Shown here: positions 46,488 through 55,609 of the stretch, piece by piece | Layout: the number at the start of each line of letters is the position of its first letter | How positions within the stretch are numbered: position 1 is the stretch's first letter | Source of the DNA: Salinimicrobium sp963709775 | GTDB lineage: Bacteria > Bacteroidota > Bacteroidia > Flavobacteriales > Flavobacteriaceae | Direction: 5' to 3' | Assembly (NCBI GenBank): GCA_963709775.1 | Contig: CAVPXS010000009.1 | Span: forward strand, 121,880-185,879 | DNA: 64,000 nucleotides | Program-made: the position numbers and the translations under genes | The notes under the pieces: generated by a model | What the model was told of the DNA's origin: nothing | The model's database searches: none | What the model saw: the letters and a program-made list of their open reading frames with translations, nothing else

Positions 46488-47651
46488 ATGAAAAGACAAA
46501 CACGAACAAGGGCAGTTTCACTCCCCTTACCATCACAGAAAAAAATTCTAATCTCCTTTTTTACTCTCCTGCTTCTAAGCCTTAGCGCACTGGCACAAAA
46601 ACCTACTGTAAGGACCGACGCCGGAGATATTAAAATCCATAAAGTAGCAGAAGATCTTGATCATCCCTGGGGCATGGCCTTTTTACCGGATGGTAGACTG
46701 CTGGTTACAGAGAGAGCCGGAACCCTCAGAATTCTGGAAAAAGACACCACCCTTTCTGCACCACTCGGGGGAACTCCGGAGGTCTTTGCACAAGGACAGG
46801 GAGGAATGCTCGATGTAGCACTTCATCCCAATTTTGCAGAAAATAATTACGTGTACCTGTCTTTTGCCGAACCGGGAGATAACAATACAGCTTCCACAGC
46901 TTTAGGTCGTGGAAAATTGGTGGGAAATTCTATTGAGGATTTCGAGGTGATCTTTCGAATGGAACCAAAAGTGGAAGGACCCAACCATTTTGGAGGACGA
47001 ATAATTTTCACCCCGGAAAATGAAATTTTTTTCACCCTTGCCGAAAGATTTAAATTTGATCCTGCCCAAGATCTTTCCAGCCACCTGGGAACCGTGGTAC
47101 GTCTTAATGACGACGGAACTCCTTCTAAAGCAAACCCATCATTTGACGATCCTAAGGCTTTGGAAGAGATTTGGTCGTATGGACACAGAAATATTGAAAG
47201 TGCGGCTTTACATCCTCAAACCGGAAAGCTTTGGGTAGCCGAAATGGGACCTATGGGTGGAGATGAATTACAACCTGCAGAAGCCGGTAAGAATTATGGC
47301 TGGCCGGTAGTGAGCTGGGGAGATAATTATGACGGCAGTGAAATTCCCGATCCCACTACCCGTCCTGAATTTGCAGATGCCGTTGTAAAATGGACACCCA
47401 CAATTTCCCCTTCAGGAATGATATTCTACGATGGTGATGTTTTTCCCGAATGGAAGAACAGTATGATGATAGGTGGCCTCACAGCAGCCGGAATTGTACG
47501 TGTGGAAGTGAATGGCGACCAGGCCAAAGAAGTAGAACGAATTCCTTTTGCTGTAAGAGTGAGAGATGTGGAACAGGGACCCGACGGATTGATCTGGGTG
47601 CTTACCGATGAAGATAATGGTAAGATCCTGCAGCTTAAACCGGTGAAATGA
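46488..47651 (+). CDS. PQQ-dependent soluble aldose sugar dehydrogenase
   Basis: Periplasmic six-bladed beta-propeller quinoprotein of the Asd/YliI type. 387 residues with a basic start and signal peptide (ILISFFTLLLLSLSALAQ), then LDHPWGMAFLPDGRLLVTERAG, GQGGMLDVALHPNF, GGRIIFTP, and GHRNIESAALHPQTGKLWVAEMGPMGGDELQ, with the conserved active-site histidine. It oxidises aldoses and feeds electrons to the respiratory chain if PQQ is present; PQQ synthesis genes are not in view. It overlaps xth by ATGA. Confidence 0.9.
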   Translation: MKRQTRTRAVSLPLPSQKKILISFFTLLLLSLSALAQKPTVRTDAGDIKIHKVAEDLDHPWGMAFLPDGRLLVTERAGTLRILEKDTTLSAPLGGTPEVFAQGQGGMLDVALHPNFAENNYVYLSFAEPGDNNTASTALGRGKLVGNSIEDFEVIFRMEPKVEGPNHFGGRIIFTPENEIFFTLAERFKFDPAQDLSSHLGTVVRLNDDGTPSKANPSFDDPKALEEIWSYGHRNIESAALHPQTGKLWVAEMGPMGGDELQPAEAGKNYGWPVVSWGDNYDGSEIPDPTTRPEFADAVVKWTPTISPSGMIFYDGDVFPEWKNSMMIGGLTAAGIVRVEVNGDQAKEVERIPFAVRVRDVEQGPDGLIWVLTDEDNGKILQLKPVK

Positions 47652-48424
47652 AAATAGCTACTTATAACGTAAACGGTATCAATGCCCGGTTACCTGTATT
47701 GCTTAAGTGGTTAAAGACTTCAAAGCCAGATGTGGTTTGCCTTCAGGAATTAAAAGCGCCCGATGAGAAGATTCCGAAGGCAGAGATCAGGAATGCCGGA
47801 TACAAAGCTCTATGGCATGGCCAAAAACGCTGGAATGGTGTGGCCATTTTAGCAAGAGAAGAACTTGAAATCGAGGAAATGTCCCGCGGATTAGAAGGAG
47901 AACCCGAAGATGAACAAAGCCGGTACCTGGAAGCAGTCATAAATGAAACGGTTATCGGTTGCCTTTATTTACCCAATGGAAATCCTGCTCCCGGTCCAAA
48001 GTTCGATTATAAAATGCGTTGGTTCGAACGCCTTTCTAAAAGGGCAAAAGAACTGCTGGATCATAATGTTCCCGTTGTCCTTACCGGAGATTACAATGTC
48101 ATGCCTACAGAAAAGGATGTGTATAAGCCTGAAAGATGGGTAGATGATGCCCTTTTTAGACCTGAAGTAAGGGAAGCATTTCATAACCTGGTTGCGCAGG
48201 GATGGACAGATGCCATAAGAAAGCTTTATCCTGAAGAGACCATCTATACTTTCTGGGATTACTTTAGAAATGCCTACGGAAGAAATGCCGGCCTCCGAAT
48301 TGACCATTTTCTCCTAAGCCCACACCTAAGCGACAGGCTGAAAGCTGCAGGTGTGGATAAAGATGTGAGGGGCTGGGAAAAATCCAGCGACCACGCACCT
48401 GTTTGGATCGAACTTAAGGATTAG
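47648..48424 (+). CDS. xth: Exodeoxyribonuclease III (AP endonuclease)
   Basis: Repairs abasic sites and 3' blocks in DNA. 258 residues with the EEP fold: MKIATYNVNGINARLPVLLKW, catalytic Glu in VVCLQELKAPD, TGDYNVMPTEKD, RIDHFLLSP and the closing SSDHAPVWIEL. Length and motif order match XthA. It is coupled by ATGA to the sugar dehydrogenase, an unusual functional pairing that may only reflect shared transcription. Confidence 0.95.
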   Translation: MKIATYNVNGINARLPVLLKWLKTSKPDVVCLQELKAPDEKIPKAEIRNAGYKALWHGQKRWNGVAILAREELEIEEMSRGLEGEPEDEQSRYLEAVINETVIGCLYLPNGNPAPGPKFDYKMRWFERLSKRAKELLDHNVPVVLTGDYNVMPTEKDVYKPERWVDDALFRPEVREAFHNLVAQGWTDAIRKLYPEETIYTFWDYFRNAYGRNAGLRIDHFLLSPHLSDRLKAAGVDKDVRGWEKSSDHAPVWIELKD

Positions 48425-48537
48425 CTACCTGCAACTACTCCCCCTCTAATTAATAAAGAGCAGCTCATTTAGTTATAAGATGTGGTGTAAGAAGCACTGG
48501 CTTAGGTTTCATAGAAAAAACCTGAATTCCGGTATTC

Positions 48538-49419
48538 TTAATCATGTGTGAGTTCACAGGTTTCATTATCCAGCTCGGTTTCGATGGTGTAATGTTCAAA
48601 AGAATATTCCTTCAGGATATCCTTTACTGCTCTCTTAGCTGCGAGGATTTCCCTAAATTCCGTAATGTACTTTAACTTAATATGAGCTGTAAAAACATGA
48701 TGCTCTCCTTCCAGAGACCAAACATGAGTATGATGCATAGAATCCACCTTATCAATTTCCAGAAGTCTCCTTTTTATTTCTTCAAGATCGATTTCCTTAG
48801 GGACCCCCTGTAGAAAAATGAACAGGGTTTCTTTAAGTCGCTTTACCACATTCCATAAAATATACATGGTGATCAACAACGAAAGCGCAGGATCAAGATA
48901 ATGTATGTCTTCAAACTTAAGGATTATTGCTACCACAAGTACCGCTACCCAGCCCAGAACATCTTCGAGTAGATGCCATGAAACCACTTTTTCATTCATC
49001 GTTTTCCCGCTACTCAACTTGTAGGCTGCATAACCGTTCACAGCGACACCTATTATCGCAAAAATGATCATTCCATCTGCATCGGAATGTTCGGGTTCAA
49101 ACAGCCTTCCTACAGCTTCATATATAACATATATGGAACCTCCTATTAGCACCAGGCTGTTGATCAAGGCTCCCAAAAGAGAGAACCTTCGATATCCAAA
49201 AGAAAAAGTAGAACTTGATTCCTGCTTACTTTTCTTATCCAGGTACCAGGAAGTACCAAGGGACAAACTGTCTCCCAGATCGTGTACAGCATCGGAAACT
49301 ATGGCAACACTGTTTACGTAAATACCTCCAATAAATTCAAGAATTGTAAAACCAAGATTCAGAAAAAAAGCCAGTTTTAAGTTCTTTCCGGAAGTATCAT
49401 GAGAATGGTCGTGACCCAT
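48538..49419 (-). CDS. Cation diffusion facilitator (zinc-type) transporter
   Basis: Metal/H+ antiporter that exports Zn2+ or related ions. 293 residues with six helices: the metal-site motif in AIVSDAVHDLGDSLSLG (HxxxD) and LLEDVLGWVAVLVVA (second HxxxD, HLLED), a His-rich start MGHDHSHDTSG, and a cytosolic C-terminal domain with DSMHHTHVWSLEGEHHVFTAHI. The two HD pairs suggest zinc or cadmium. It is a single gene. Confidence 0.92.
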   Translation of the reverse strand: MGHDHSHDTSGKNLKLAFFLNLGFTILEFIGGIYVNSVAIVSDAVHDLGDSLSLGTSWYLDKKSKQESSSTFSFGYRRFSLLGALINSLVLIGGSIYVIYEAVGRLFEPEHSDADGMIIFAIIGVAVNGYAAYKLSSGKTMNEKVVSWHLLEDVLGWVAVLVVAIILKFEDIHYLDPALSLLITMYILWNVVKRLKETLFIFLQGVPKEIDLEEIKRRLLEIDKVDSMHHTHVWSLEGEHHVFTAHIKLKYITEFREILAAKRAVKDILKEYSFEHYTIETELDNETCELTHD

Positions 49420-49545
49420 ATTTTTTATTTTCTTTAAAATTAATTTTTTTCAGGGTTTAATGACTGCGCGTGCCGTCATCTTTTTGGATCCCGCCATTAA
49501 ATAATAGGCTTTATGGTTTAAAAATCTCGTGTCCGGAGGCAATTT

Positions 49546-49656
49546 ATGGAAAAGCCCAAAGACCATTGGGAATTTCATCACTGTAAATTTCCCGGGATGT
49601 GGCGAACAGAAACTATCTATCCCTGGTTTTTATTTGATTATAATTCAATAACTTAA
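49546..49656 (+). CDS. Possible 36-aa small protein with a GGAGG site
   Basis: ATG at 49546 follows GGAGG by six bases, the only clear Shine-Dalgarno-like site I noticed, and opens a frame MEKPKDHWEFHHCKFPGMWR, then TETIYPWFLFDYNSIT, to TAA. It is rich in His, Trp and Tyr and matches nothing I know. It stands in a 555-bp gap that ends in an orphan terminator at 49887-49916, so a short transcript is plausible. Coding is doubtful. Confidence 0.28.
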   Translation: MEKPKDHWEFHHCKFPGMWRTETIYPWFLFDYNSIT

Positions 49657-49886
49657 GATTTCGAACTATGTAGTTCCAACTTCTAAATTGATTTTAGATT
49701 CCCGTTCAGAAAATTACCTTTTTAGTGGTATTTCATAAAAGCATTATGGTTTTTATCTTAGCATCATCAAATTATGGACTTGAGTAATTGTTTTGATTCA
49801 CAAGGAAGATGCTTCCGGAATGTTTTACTAGGGGTAAAAACATTCAAGTGATCCATTTTCAATTACTTCAAAGAAATAATTGACCC

Positions 49887-49916
49887 AAAACCTTCAGGAT
49901 TTCCTGAAGGTTTTTT
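49887..49916 (+). terminator. Orphan rho-independent terminator upstream of luxR-type gene
   Basis: Perfect 13-bp stem AAAACCTTCAGGA / TCCTGAAGGTTTT with a TT loop and T-run. No annotated plus-strand gene ends before it; the nearest is over 1.4 kb upstream, so it implies an unannotated RNA or a leader attenuator. The rest of 49420-49975 shows no other gene. Confidence 0.75.
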
Positions 49917-50014
49917 CATTCAGATTAATAATCTTGTAAAGGATTTTAAAAAATTCACACAAATTTTCCAGGGTTGTGATAATTCCTATATTTATAATCC
50001 AAAATCCCCTACTA

Positions 50015-50827
50015 ATGCAAATGAAATTTAAAAAGATCTCAGATTACTGGAATGAGATATATTCCCAACAGGTAAAAGAGTATCGCCCTTTCGAAATTTC
50101 TGAAGACTTTAAAAGGTATGCCGCTATATTCGCTCCTGGAAACTCCTATTTATATATTGTGAATCTTCATAATTTTAAACTTGAATATATTTCAGATTCG
50201 GCAGAGGGTTTTGTAGGTAAGGATGTTAAGGATATTGAGCTAAAGGATCTTTTGCAAACCGTGATTCCTGTTGAAATTGAAAGTATTAATCTTAAAAGCA
50301 GGGTAATAAGTGATTTCTACACCTCTTTTTTAGATAAAGAAGATGTCCTGAATTATAAAAATATGTTTTCCTACCGTATGAGAGATGCAAGCGGAAAAAT
50401 AAGGATCATGTTGTACCAGGCCTTTCCATTGAGTGTATTAGAAAATGGGACTCCAGAGCATGTCTTGTGTATTCAAACAGATGTTTCTCACCTCAAGATG
50501 ACCAGTACCAACATTGTTTCTTTTATTCATCTGAATGGGGGAAAATGTTACTACAACATAGATATTTCTAATGGAAAATTTGAACCCGGTGAGTGTGATG
50601 GCGGTGGAAATGATTTTTCGGAGCTCCTAACCGAAAGGGAAAAACAAATCGTGATTAGTTTATCCAAAGGATTTAATGCGGAACAGATCGCAGAAGAACT
50701 GAATCTCTCTCATCATACAATTAAAACCCATAGAAGAAATATTCTTCAAAAAAGCGGTTGTACAAATACCGCTGAATTAGTTGCAAAATGTCTTACTAAT
50801 GGGATTATTTCTCCGGTTCTCAATTAA
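50015..50827 (+). CDS. LuxR-type transcriptional regulator with PAS-like N-terminus
   Basis: 270 residues from ATG at 50015 (MQMKFKKISDYWNEIYSQQ). The C-terminus is a LuxR/FixJ helix-turn-helix: LTEREKQIVISLSKGFNAEQ, then LNLSHHTIKTHRRNILQKSG. The N-terminal part (about 45-175, YLYIVNLHNFKLEYISDSAEGFVG) resembles a PAS sensor without obvious cofactor residues. GTG at 49976 would extend it by 13 hydrophobic residues and is less likely. The neighbours give no target. Confidence 0.85.
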   Translation: MQMKFKKISDYWNEIYSQQVKEYRPFEISEDFKRYAAIFAPGNSYLYIVNLHNFKLEYISDSAEGFVGKDVKDIELKDLLQTVIPVEIESINLKSRVISDFYTSFLDKEDVLNYKNMFSYRMRDASGKIRIMLYQAFPLSVLENGTPEHVLCIQTDVSHLKMTSTNIVSFIHLNGGKCYYNIDISNGKFEPGECDGGGNDFSELLTEREKQIVISLSKGFNAEQIAEELNLSHHTIKTHRRNILQKSGCTNTAELVAKCLTNGIISPVLN

Positions 50828-50944
50828 TAATTGAATGCGATTTTATTTCAGGTTCTAAGAGATAAGTTCTAAAAACACTCTATTTAACAGGAATTTCAAT
50901 CGAGCAATTTAATCCTGAATAAAAAGGTTGAGACAATAAATCTC

Positions 50945-53167
50945 TTATTTCTGACTTATAAAGATCAATGCTGTATCTGTTTTTTCCGCCAGGGTAAGAG
51001 CCAGGTGTCCAAATGCTTTTTGATTTTTGCCGGCTTTACCCAATCCCATTATTACCAGATCATGCCCGGCAGCCTGGGTGATTAGTTCTGATGCCACATC
51101 ATCACTTGTGAGGATACGCACCTCGGTCTTTCCCGGAATTATGCGTCCTGCAAAACGTGAAAGCCTTAAATTATTTTTTTCGAGGGTTTCCCGCGGTGTA
51201 TTGACAGGCAGAATTTGAATAAATGTAATTTCAGGCTGTGAAGTACGCCACAGGCTGGCAGCAACTCGAGCCCGCAGAGGGTCATGACTTTCAAAACCGG
51301 CTACCGGAATAAGGACTTTTTTTGCTGCAGTAATCTTCCATCCGCTGTAAGGCTGCCGGAAAACCACCACATCTGCCTTTGTATGTTTTACCAGTTTTTC
51401 AAGATTTTGATTGGTTTGAAAGTCATTTAGATCACTTAGACCCATCAATAAACTGCTGCAATTGTGAATTTTGATAACCCGTTCAATCTCTTCCCAGGGA
51501 TGCTCGGCTATGGTGGTAAGAGTTTCCGGTCGTAACCCTGCTTCAAAAGAGGCTCTAAGAGCATATTGGGTGACATCCCGGCTTGACAGGAGACGTTTCT
51601 CAAGATCATCCTTTTCTGTACTTGGGATAACGATCGAATGCAGCAAAATGCGTCCTATTACCGGAGGTGCCAGCGCATTCGCAAGAAAAACCATGGATTC
51701 TGCATTCGCGGGATTGGAAATTGGGAGCAGCACGAGAGGACTTAATCCCCTTAACCGCACAAGATCGGGATCCAGTGCATGTTCTGAGGCTTCAATAGCC
51801 CGGGCTTTTTTCACAAAAAAGGAGACAAAAAGAACTGCTCCAATGAGAAGCCATATCATTGCAATTATTCCTGCAGCCGGCACTACAATTGCCTGAAATA
51901 CTGCCAGTCCCAGACATGTAATTATTCCCACAATGGGAAGACCCGGAAAAAAAGGCGCCCTAAATGTTTCACTCTCTTTATATCCGCGATTTCGCATCAA
52001 GATCATGATAAGATGCGCAAGTGCAAAAGTGATGAGAAAGATCAAACTGGAAGCCGCACCGGCCGCCGCCAAATCGGGCAGGATCAGAACCAGAAAAGCT
52101 ACAATTCCACATGTAACTAATATTGATGTTACCGGGGTTCCGAATTTCTTATTGATATTTGAAAGGTGATGGTTTAAGGTACGATCTTTCGCCATGCTCA
52201 GCGAGATTCGTGAAGCGGCAAAGAGGTTAGCCTGTAAAGCTGATAACATGGAAAATATTCCCGCTACCAAAACCAGCCAGAATCCAAAGGCTCCAAGATA
52301 ATTTTGTGCAGCAACAGCCAAAACGGTTTCGGGATCCTGCTTGCTCAATTCTGTTATTGATTCTCCCGGCTGCACCCCTACTGTCGACATTAAAAAAAGC
52401 AAGGGTAGATATATTAAAAGTCCTACTGCGAGTGTCCCCATCATCGCCTTGGGAATTACTTTTTCGGGAGTTTTAATTTCTCCGGCGGCAGAACCAATTA
52501 AATCAAACCCCTGAAGAGCGATAAAGGTATAACCCATCGCTGCGATCACTCCGCTAAAGCCACCTGAGAAAAAGGGATCGAGGCTTTGAGTGATCTGATT
52601 AAAAGGAGTTTGCACAAAAACAGCGAGTCCTCCGGCTATGAGTACTGCGAATACTGCAAGTTTCCCAATATTAATGACTGCGCCGCCATCGCCGGAACCT
52701 CTGGTGAGGCTAAAGGCAAAGTAGCCTATAGCTGCCAAAGCCAGCAAAACAGGCAGCATTCCAAACTCGAGGATACTATTGAGCCCATCTGAAGGAATTT
52801 GCTGAAGAGCAAACACCGCAAAGGCCCCAAATCCAAGAGCATACAGAACTGCTGCTACCAGGGAAGCAAACCAGACGATCCACCCCACCCCAAATGCAAC
52901 CTGTAGGGATAAAGCCTTTTTAGCATAGGTATAGGTACCACCCGACTGCGGGTTTGCTGAAGCCATTTCAGCAAAACTAAGAGCAGTAATAAATGCGATC
53001 AACCCGTTAAGCGCAAATGCAAGGATCGCCGACGGTCCGCTCACGGCAAAGGCTACTCCCGCCAGGGCCAGAATTCCGCCCCCTACCATCGCTCCCACTC
53101 CAATACCTAAAGCACCAAAAAATCCAATAGTGCGTGCAGTTACTGAAGAGGACGGATCGGTATTCAT
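50945..53167 (-). CDS. APC-family amino acid permease with C-terminal universal stress domains
   Basis: 740 residues. The first 450 are an APC transporter with about twelve helices: GFFGALGIGVGAMVGGGILALAG (helix 1 unwound region), ANPQSGGTYTYAKKAL, and GFDLIGSAAGEIKTPEKVIPKAM. The rest is cytosolic, with two UspA-like folds (PLVLLPISNPANAESMVFLA and KVLIPVAGFESHDPLRARVA). Such fusions link transport of amino acids or amines to nucleotide or stress sensing. It is the last host gene before the cassette array; the gap 53168-53393 holds nothing recognisable. Confidence 0.9.
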   Translation of the reverse strand: MNTDPSSSVTARTIGFFGALGIGVGAMVGGGILALAGVAFAVSGPSAILAFALNGLIAFITALSFAEMASANPQSGGTYTYAKKALSLQVAFGVGWIVWFASLVAAVLYALGFGAFAVFALQQIPSDGLNSILEFGMLPVLLALAAIGYFAFSLTRGSGDGGAVINIGKLAVFAVLIAGGLAVFVQTPFNQITQSLDPFFSGGFSGVIAAMGYTFIALQGFDLIGSAAGEIKTPEKVIPKAMMGTLAVGLLIYLPLLFLMSTVGVQPGESITELSKQDPETVLAVAAQNYLGAFGFWLVLVAGIFSMLSALQANLFAASRISLSMAKDRTLNHHLSNINKKFGTPVTSILVTCGIVAFLVLILPDLAAAGAASSLIFLITFALAHLIMILMRNRGYKESETFRAPFFPGLPIVGIITCLGLAVFQAIVVPAAGIIAMIWLLIGAVLFVSFFVKKARAIEASEHALDPDLVRLRGLSPLVLLPISNPANAESMVFLANALAPPVIGRILLHSIVIPSTEKDDLEKRLLSSRDVTQYALRASFEAGLRPETLTTIAEHPWEEIERVIKIHNCSSLLMGLSDLNDFQTNQNLEKLVKHTKADVVVFRQPYSGWKITAAKKVLIPVAGFESHDPLRARVAASLWRTSQPEITFIQILPVNTPRETLEKNNLRLSRFAGRIIPGKTEVRILTSDDVASELITQAAGHDLVIMGLGKAGKNQKAFGHLALTLAEKTDTALIFISQK

Positions 53168-53393
53168 ATTAAATTATAATTTGGAGAACAGTTTATGGAC
53201 AAAATTTATGAGATGCTAAAATAAGGCATTAGTTCTACAATTTTAATTCCTACAAAAGAATTTCATGGGCAGAATCAGGTGGCGAGAAGGAAGCTGTAGA
53301 AGGTATTCTATGAAGAATTATAATAAAAATTGAGCAGTTCTTAAATCTCATTCTTAATATATTTTTATCCGAAGAGCCATCTAATTAATTATT

Positions 53394-53473
53394 GCCAATC
53401 CGGGTAAAAACAGTGCGAGCAATATGTTTCGATTCGAGACAGGTTTGAGCATTGTTTTTATATATTGTTGTGC
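53394..53473 (-). other. attC site a (last site, short form)
   Basis: Left core TGCCAAT, right core GTTGTGC. Outer arms GTAAAAACAGTGC and GCATTGTTTTTAT pair imperfectly. It lacks the about 50-bp inner hairpin of sites c-e, giving 80 bp. It begins five bases past the DUF6090 stop and marks the distal array end. Confidence 0.75.
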
Positions 53474-53478
53474 TTTCC

Positions 53479-54219
53479 TTATTTATCTTTAATCTCAATT
53501 TCTAAAAGTTTTACTATTTCATTATTTTTTGTCTGCACTTCAATAAGTGCGGGAACCAATTTATTTCTAACAATGGTGATTCTATTCACTGTATTGTTTT
53601 GATGTTGTGGATCTCTAGCCCAACCGAGAAAATCTGATTTATGTGGTTCAGCTATATCTAGCAATAATGTATCGAGCCTTAGAATAGATGTATATTTTTC
53701 TCCTAAAGCACGGTGCTTATTTATTACAATATCTCTATTAACGTCTTCAAATTCTTTATAATAGGCAACTGCACTTGGATAAGTTGAAAGTTTCTTTTTT
53801 AGAAGTTCATTTTGAATTATTCCAAGTATATCGGAATTGATAACCGCTTTTAATGTAGCGTCGATTAAATTTAAGGTACCATAGTCAGAAACATCAAAGT
53901 TATAGATCGAATCTGTAAGAGCCGGAACATTAGGACCAAGATGCTTTAGATAAAGACGTAGTTCATTCAAATGATATTGGTGTACAGCTAAGGTTCTATC
54001 AATGATTAGTTGATTAGCCAAAAAATCTTCTTTTAAATTTTTAAGTACAATTTGTTCTTTAATTCTATCCTTTCGCCTTTCGTTATAGTTGTTTATTTGT
54101 AAAGCAATTAAAATTCCAATAACTAAAAGTATTATTTCGCCAATAGCATAAATAAGATATCTGCTGAATTTTTTTTCAATTAGTAGTCTTTGTCGGAAAT
54201 TTCTGAAAAATTTAATCAT
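53479..54219 (-). CDS. Cassette 1: DUF6090 family membrane protein
   Basis: 246 residues. The N-terminal basic segment and single helix (FSRYLIYAIGEIILLVIGIL, then IALQINNYNERRKD) are the hallmark of DUF6090, a family seen in Flavobacteria with unknown function. The rest is a soluble helical domain ending KNNEIVKLLEIEIKDK. The cassette starts at the GTT core of site b and ends in site a; its end bases pair 8 of 10. The stop is five bases from the attC, typical of compact cassettes. Confidence 0.85.
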   Translation of the reverse strand: MIKFFRNFRQRLLIEKKFSRYLIYAIGEIILLVIGILIALQINNYNERRKDRIKEQIVLKNLKEDFLANQLIIDRTLAVHQYHLNELRLYLKHLGPNVPALTDSIYNFDVSDYGTLNLIDATLKAVINSDILGIIQNELLKKKLSTYPSAVAYYKEFEDVNRDIVINKHRALGEKYTSILRLDTLLLDIAEPHKSDFLGWARDPQHQNNTVNRITIVRNKLVPALIEVQTKNNEIVKLLEIEIKDK

Positions 54220-54278
54220 TAGAGATTAATTTTCATAAATATATGACTTTTATGTAATTACGCTTATTTAATAATGAA

Positions 54279-54414
54279 GAACAACGGTCGCTCATAACGA
54301 CAAGTGGCGCGGAGTTATGAGAGCGGATTTGTCGGCTTAAGCGTTTTATTTGTTAGGGAATCTAATTTAATTCTTTTCTGGAGAACCCGCCATTTGCGGT
54401 ATGCGTTGTTAGGT
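54279..54414 (-). other. attC site b
   Basis: Left core GAACAAC (54279-54285), right core GTTAGGT (54408-54414, exact GTTRRRY). Inner boxes GACAAGTGGCG and CGCCATTTGCGG pair with bulges. The left core matches the far end of cassette 1. Confidence 0.8.
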
Positions 54415-54449
54415 GCAGGCATTTATTATATTAAAATTAATATTGCTAT

Positions 54450-55226
54450 TTATATTTTTAATTCAATTAAACTACCCTGCTTTACTTTAATCAAACCTCT
54501 CTTAGGTCTATCCAGGTCAATGATAATAAAAACCACCATTACAATTAATAGGGTTAGCATAATTGTTGGGATATATGCTCTTTTCAATTCTAATCCACTT
54601 GAATAACCCATTAATGCGCCATTAATAATAAAAACTATGAATAACAAATAAAGAATTACTTCTGGAACGTGACTTTGCAGAATTGCATTACGTTCTCCTC
54701 TTGAATCAATTACATCGTTTAGAGATGTAATAAAATATCCCGTTGTTACAGGTCTTGGGTCAATTTCTGCCGCTTTAATTGAAATTTCCCATATTTTATT
54801 CTGTAAATCGTCTGTCTGTTTATTAATTAATTTACGTTCTTCAAACCTTGTCAAGTCAATAGAACTTATTCCAATTCTAAGATCTACGTATTCCTGAAGT
54901 AAAGCATGGGATAATGAATCATAAGGTTTGGGGAGAAGTTGTGTTCTTAATATTGCAGTACCAATAGCGTTTGCTTCATTGATTACAGCATGACTTCTAT
55001 TATCAAACCTTTGCAAAGCCATATTAAAAGTGAATCCTAATAAAAGGGCTAATAAACCTAAAATACCAGCTTGAATTGTGGCAGTCTGTGATTTTATTTC
55101 TGTATCAGTTTTGTCCTGATAATGCTTTCCAATTCTAAAGCAAACTTCATAAGCTAACAATATTATTACTAATAATGAAACGACTATTATAAGGCTATTT
55201 ACATTGTACATAATTTCATTCGTCAT
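54450..55226 (-). CDS. Cassette 2: bestrophin-like DUF4239 membrane protein
   Basis: About 258 residues from ATG at 55226 (MTNEIMYNVNSLIIVVSLLV). Two N-terminal and two C-terminal helices flank a soluble domain. AGILGLLALLLGFTFNMALQ with FDNRSHAVINEANAIGTAIL is the DUF4239/bestrophin-like pattern. The longer in-frame start (55373) would translate the attC and is rejected. The cassette ends GTTAGGTGCA and TGCACCTAAC are exact complements, the clearest boundary proof in the array. Function unknown; possibly an ion channel-like protein. Confidence 0.82.
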   Translation of the reverse strand: MTNEIMYNVNSLIIVVSLLVIILLAYEVCFRIGKHYQDKTDTEIKSQTATIQAGILGLLALLLGFTFNMALQRFDNRSHAVINEANAIGTAILRTQLLPKPYDSLSHALLQEYVDLRIGISSIDLTRFEERKLINKQTDDLQNKIWEISIKAAEIDPRPVTTGYFITSLNDVIDSRGERNAILQSHVPEVILYLLFIVFIINGALMGYSSGLELKRAYIPTIMLTLLIVMVVFIIIDLDRPKRGLIKVKQGSLIELKI

Positions 55227-55276
55227 ATTAATTTGTATATCAAAATAGTGTTTCTCAGTTTGTGTATTGTGCTTGC

Positions 55277-55431
55277 ACCTAACGTCCCGAATAAAAATAC
55301 TGCGAGCTAGCGAGCTTGATTGTCCGTTCTGTCCCGTAGCTTTTGCGGAGAGAAGGACAATCAGAAGCTGCAAGCGAGCACGAGCTTCGATTTGAGACAG
55401 GTTTTTGCATTGTTTTTATATGTTGTTACAA
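55277..55431 (-). other. attC site c (long form)
   Basis: Left core ACCTAAC (exact RYYYAAC), right core GTTACAA. It contains CTTGATTGTCC and GGACAATCAG as an inner hairpin with a larger 27-base loop, and the shared tail GAGACAGGTTTTTGCATTG. Confidence 0.82.
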
Positions 55432-55609
55432 CACGTATAATTTATCTGAGGTTGTAATACCTGATATCATTTAGATCGAAGATAAGGTAAAACAAGTGTT
55501 AATTGGATTTTTCAAAAAAGGTATTAAAAAATGGAAACGGTTAAATAAAATAGAATCCATTCCTCCTTAAATTTCACCTTTTAACCGTAAATCTCCTCTT
55601 ATACCTCTT

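Noticed and set aside
1..53393. Programmed frameshifting as the general cause of the eight broken genes
   Set aside because: The genes are unrelated, contexts differ and homologues are normally in frame, so an insertion bias in the sequence is simpler.
54304..54606. 100-aa plus-strand frame
   Set aside because: It runs through attC site b and antisense to the bestrophin-like gene.
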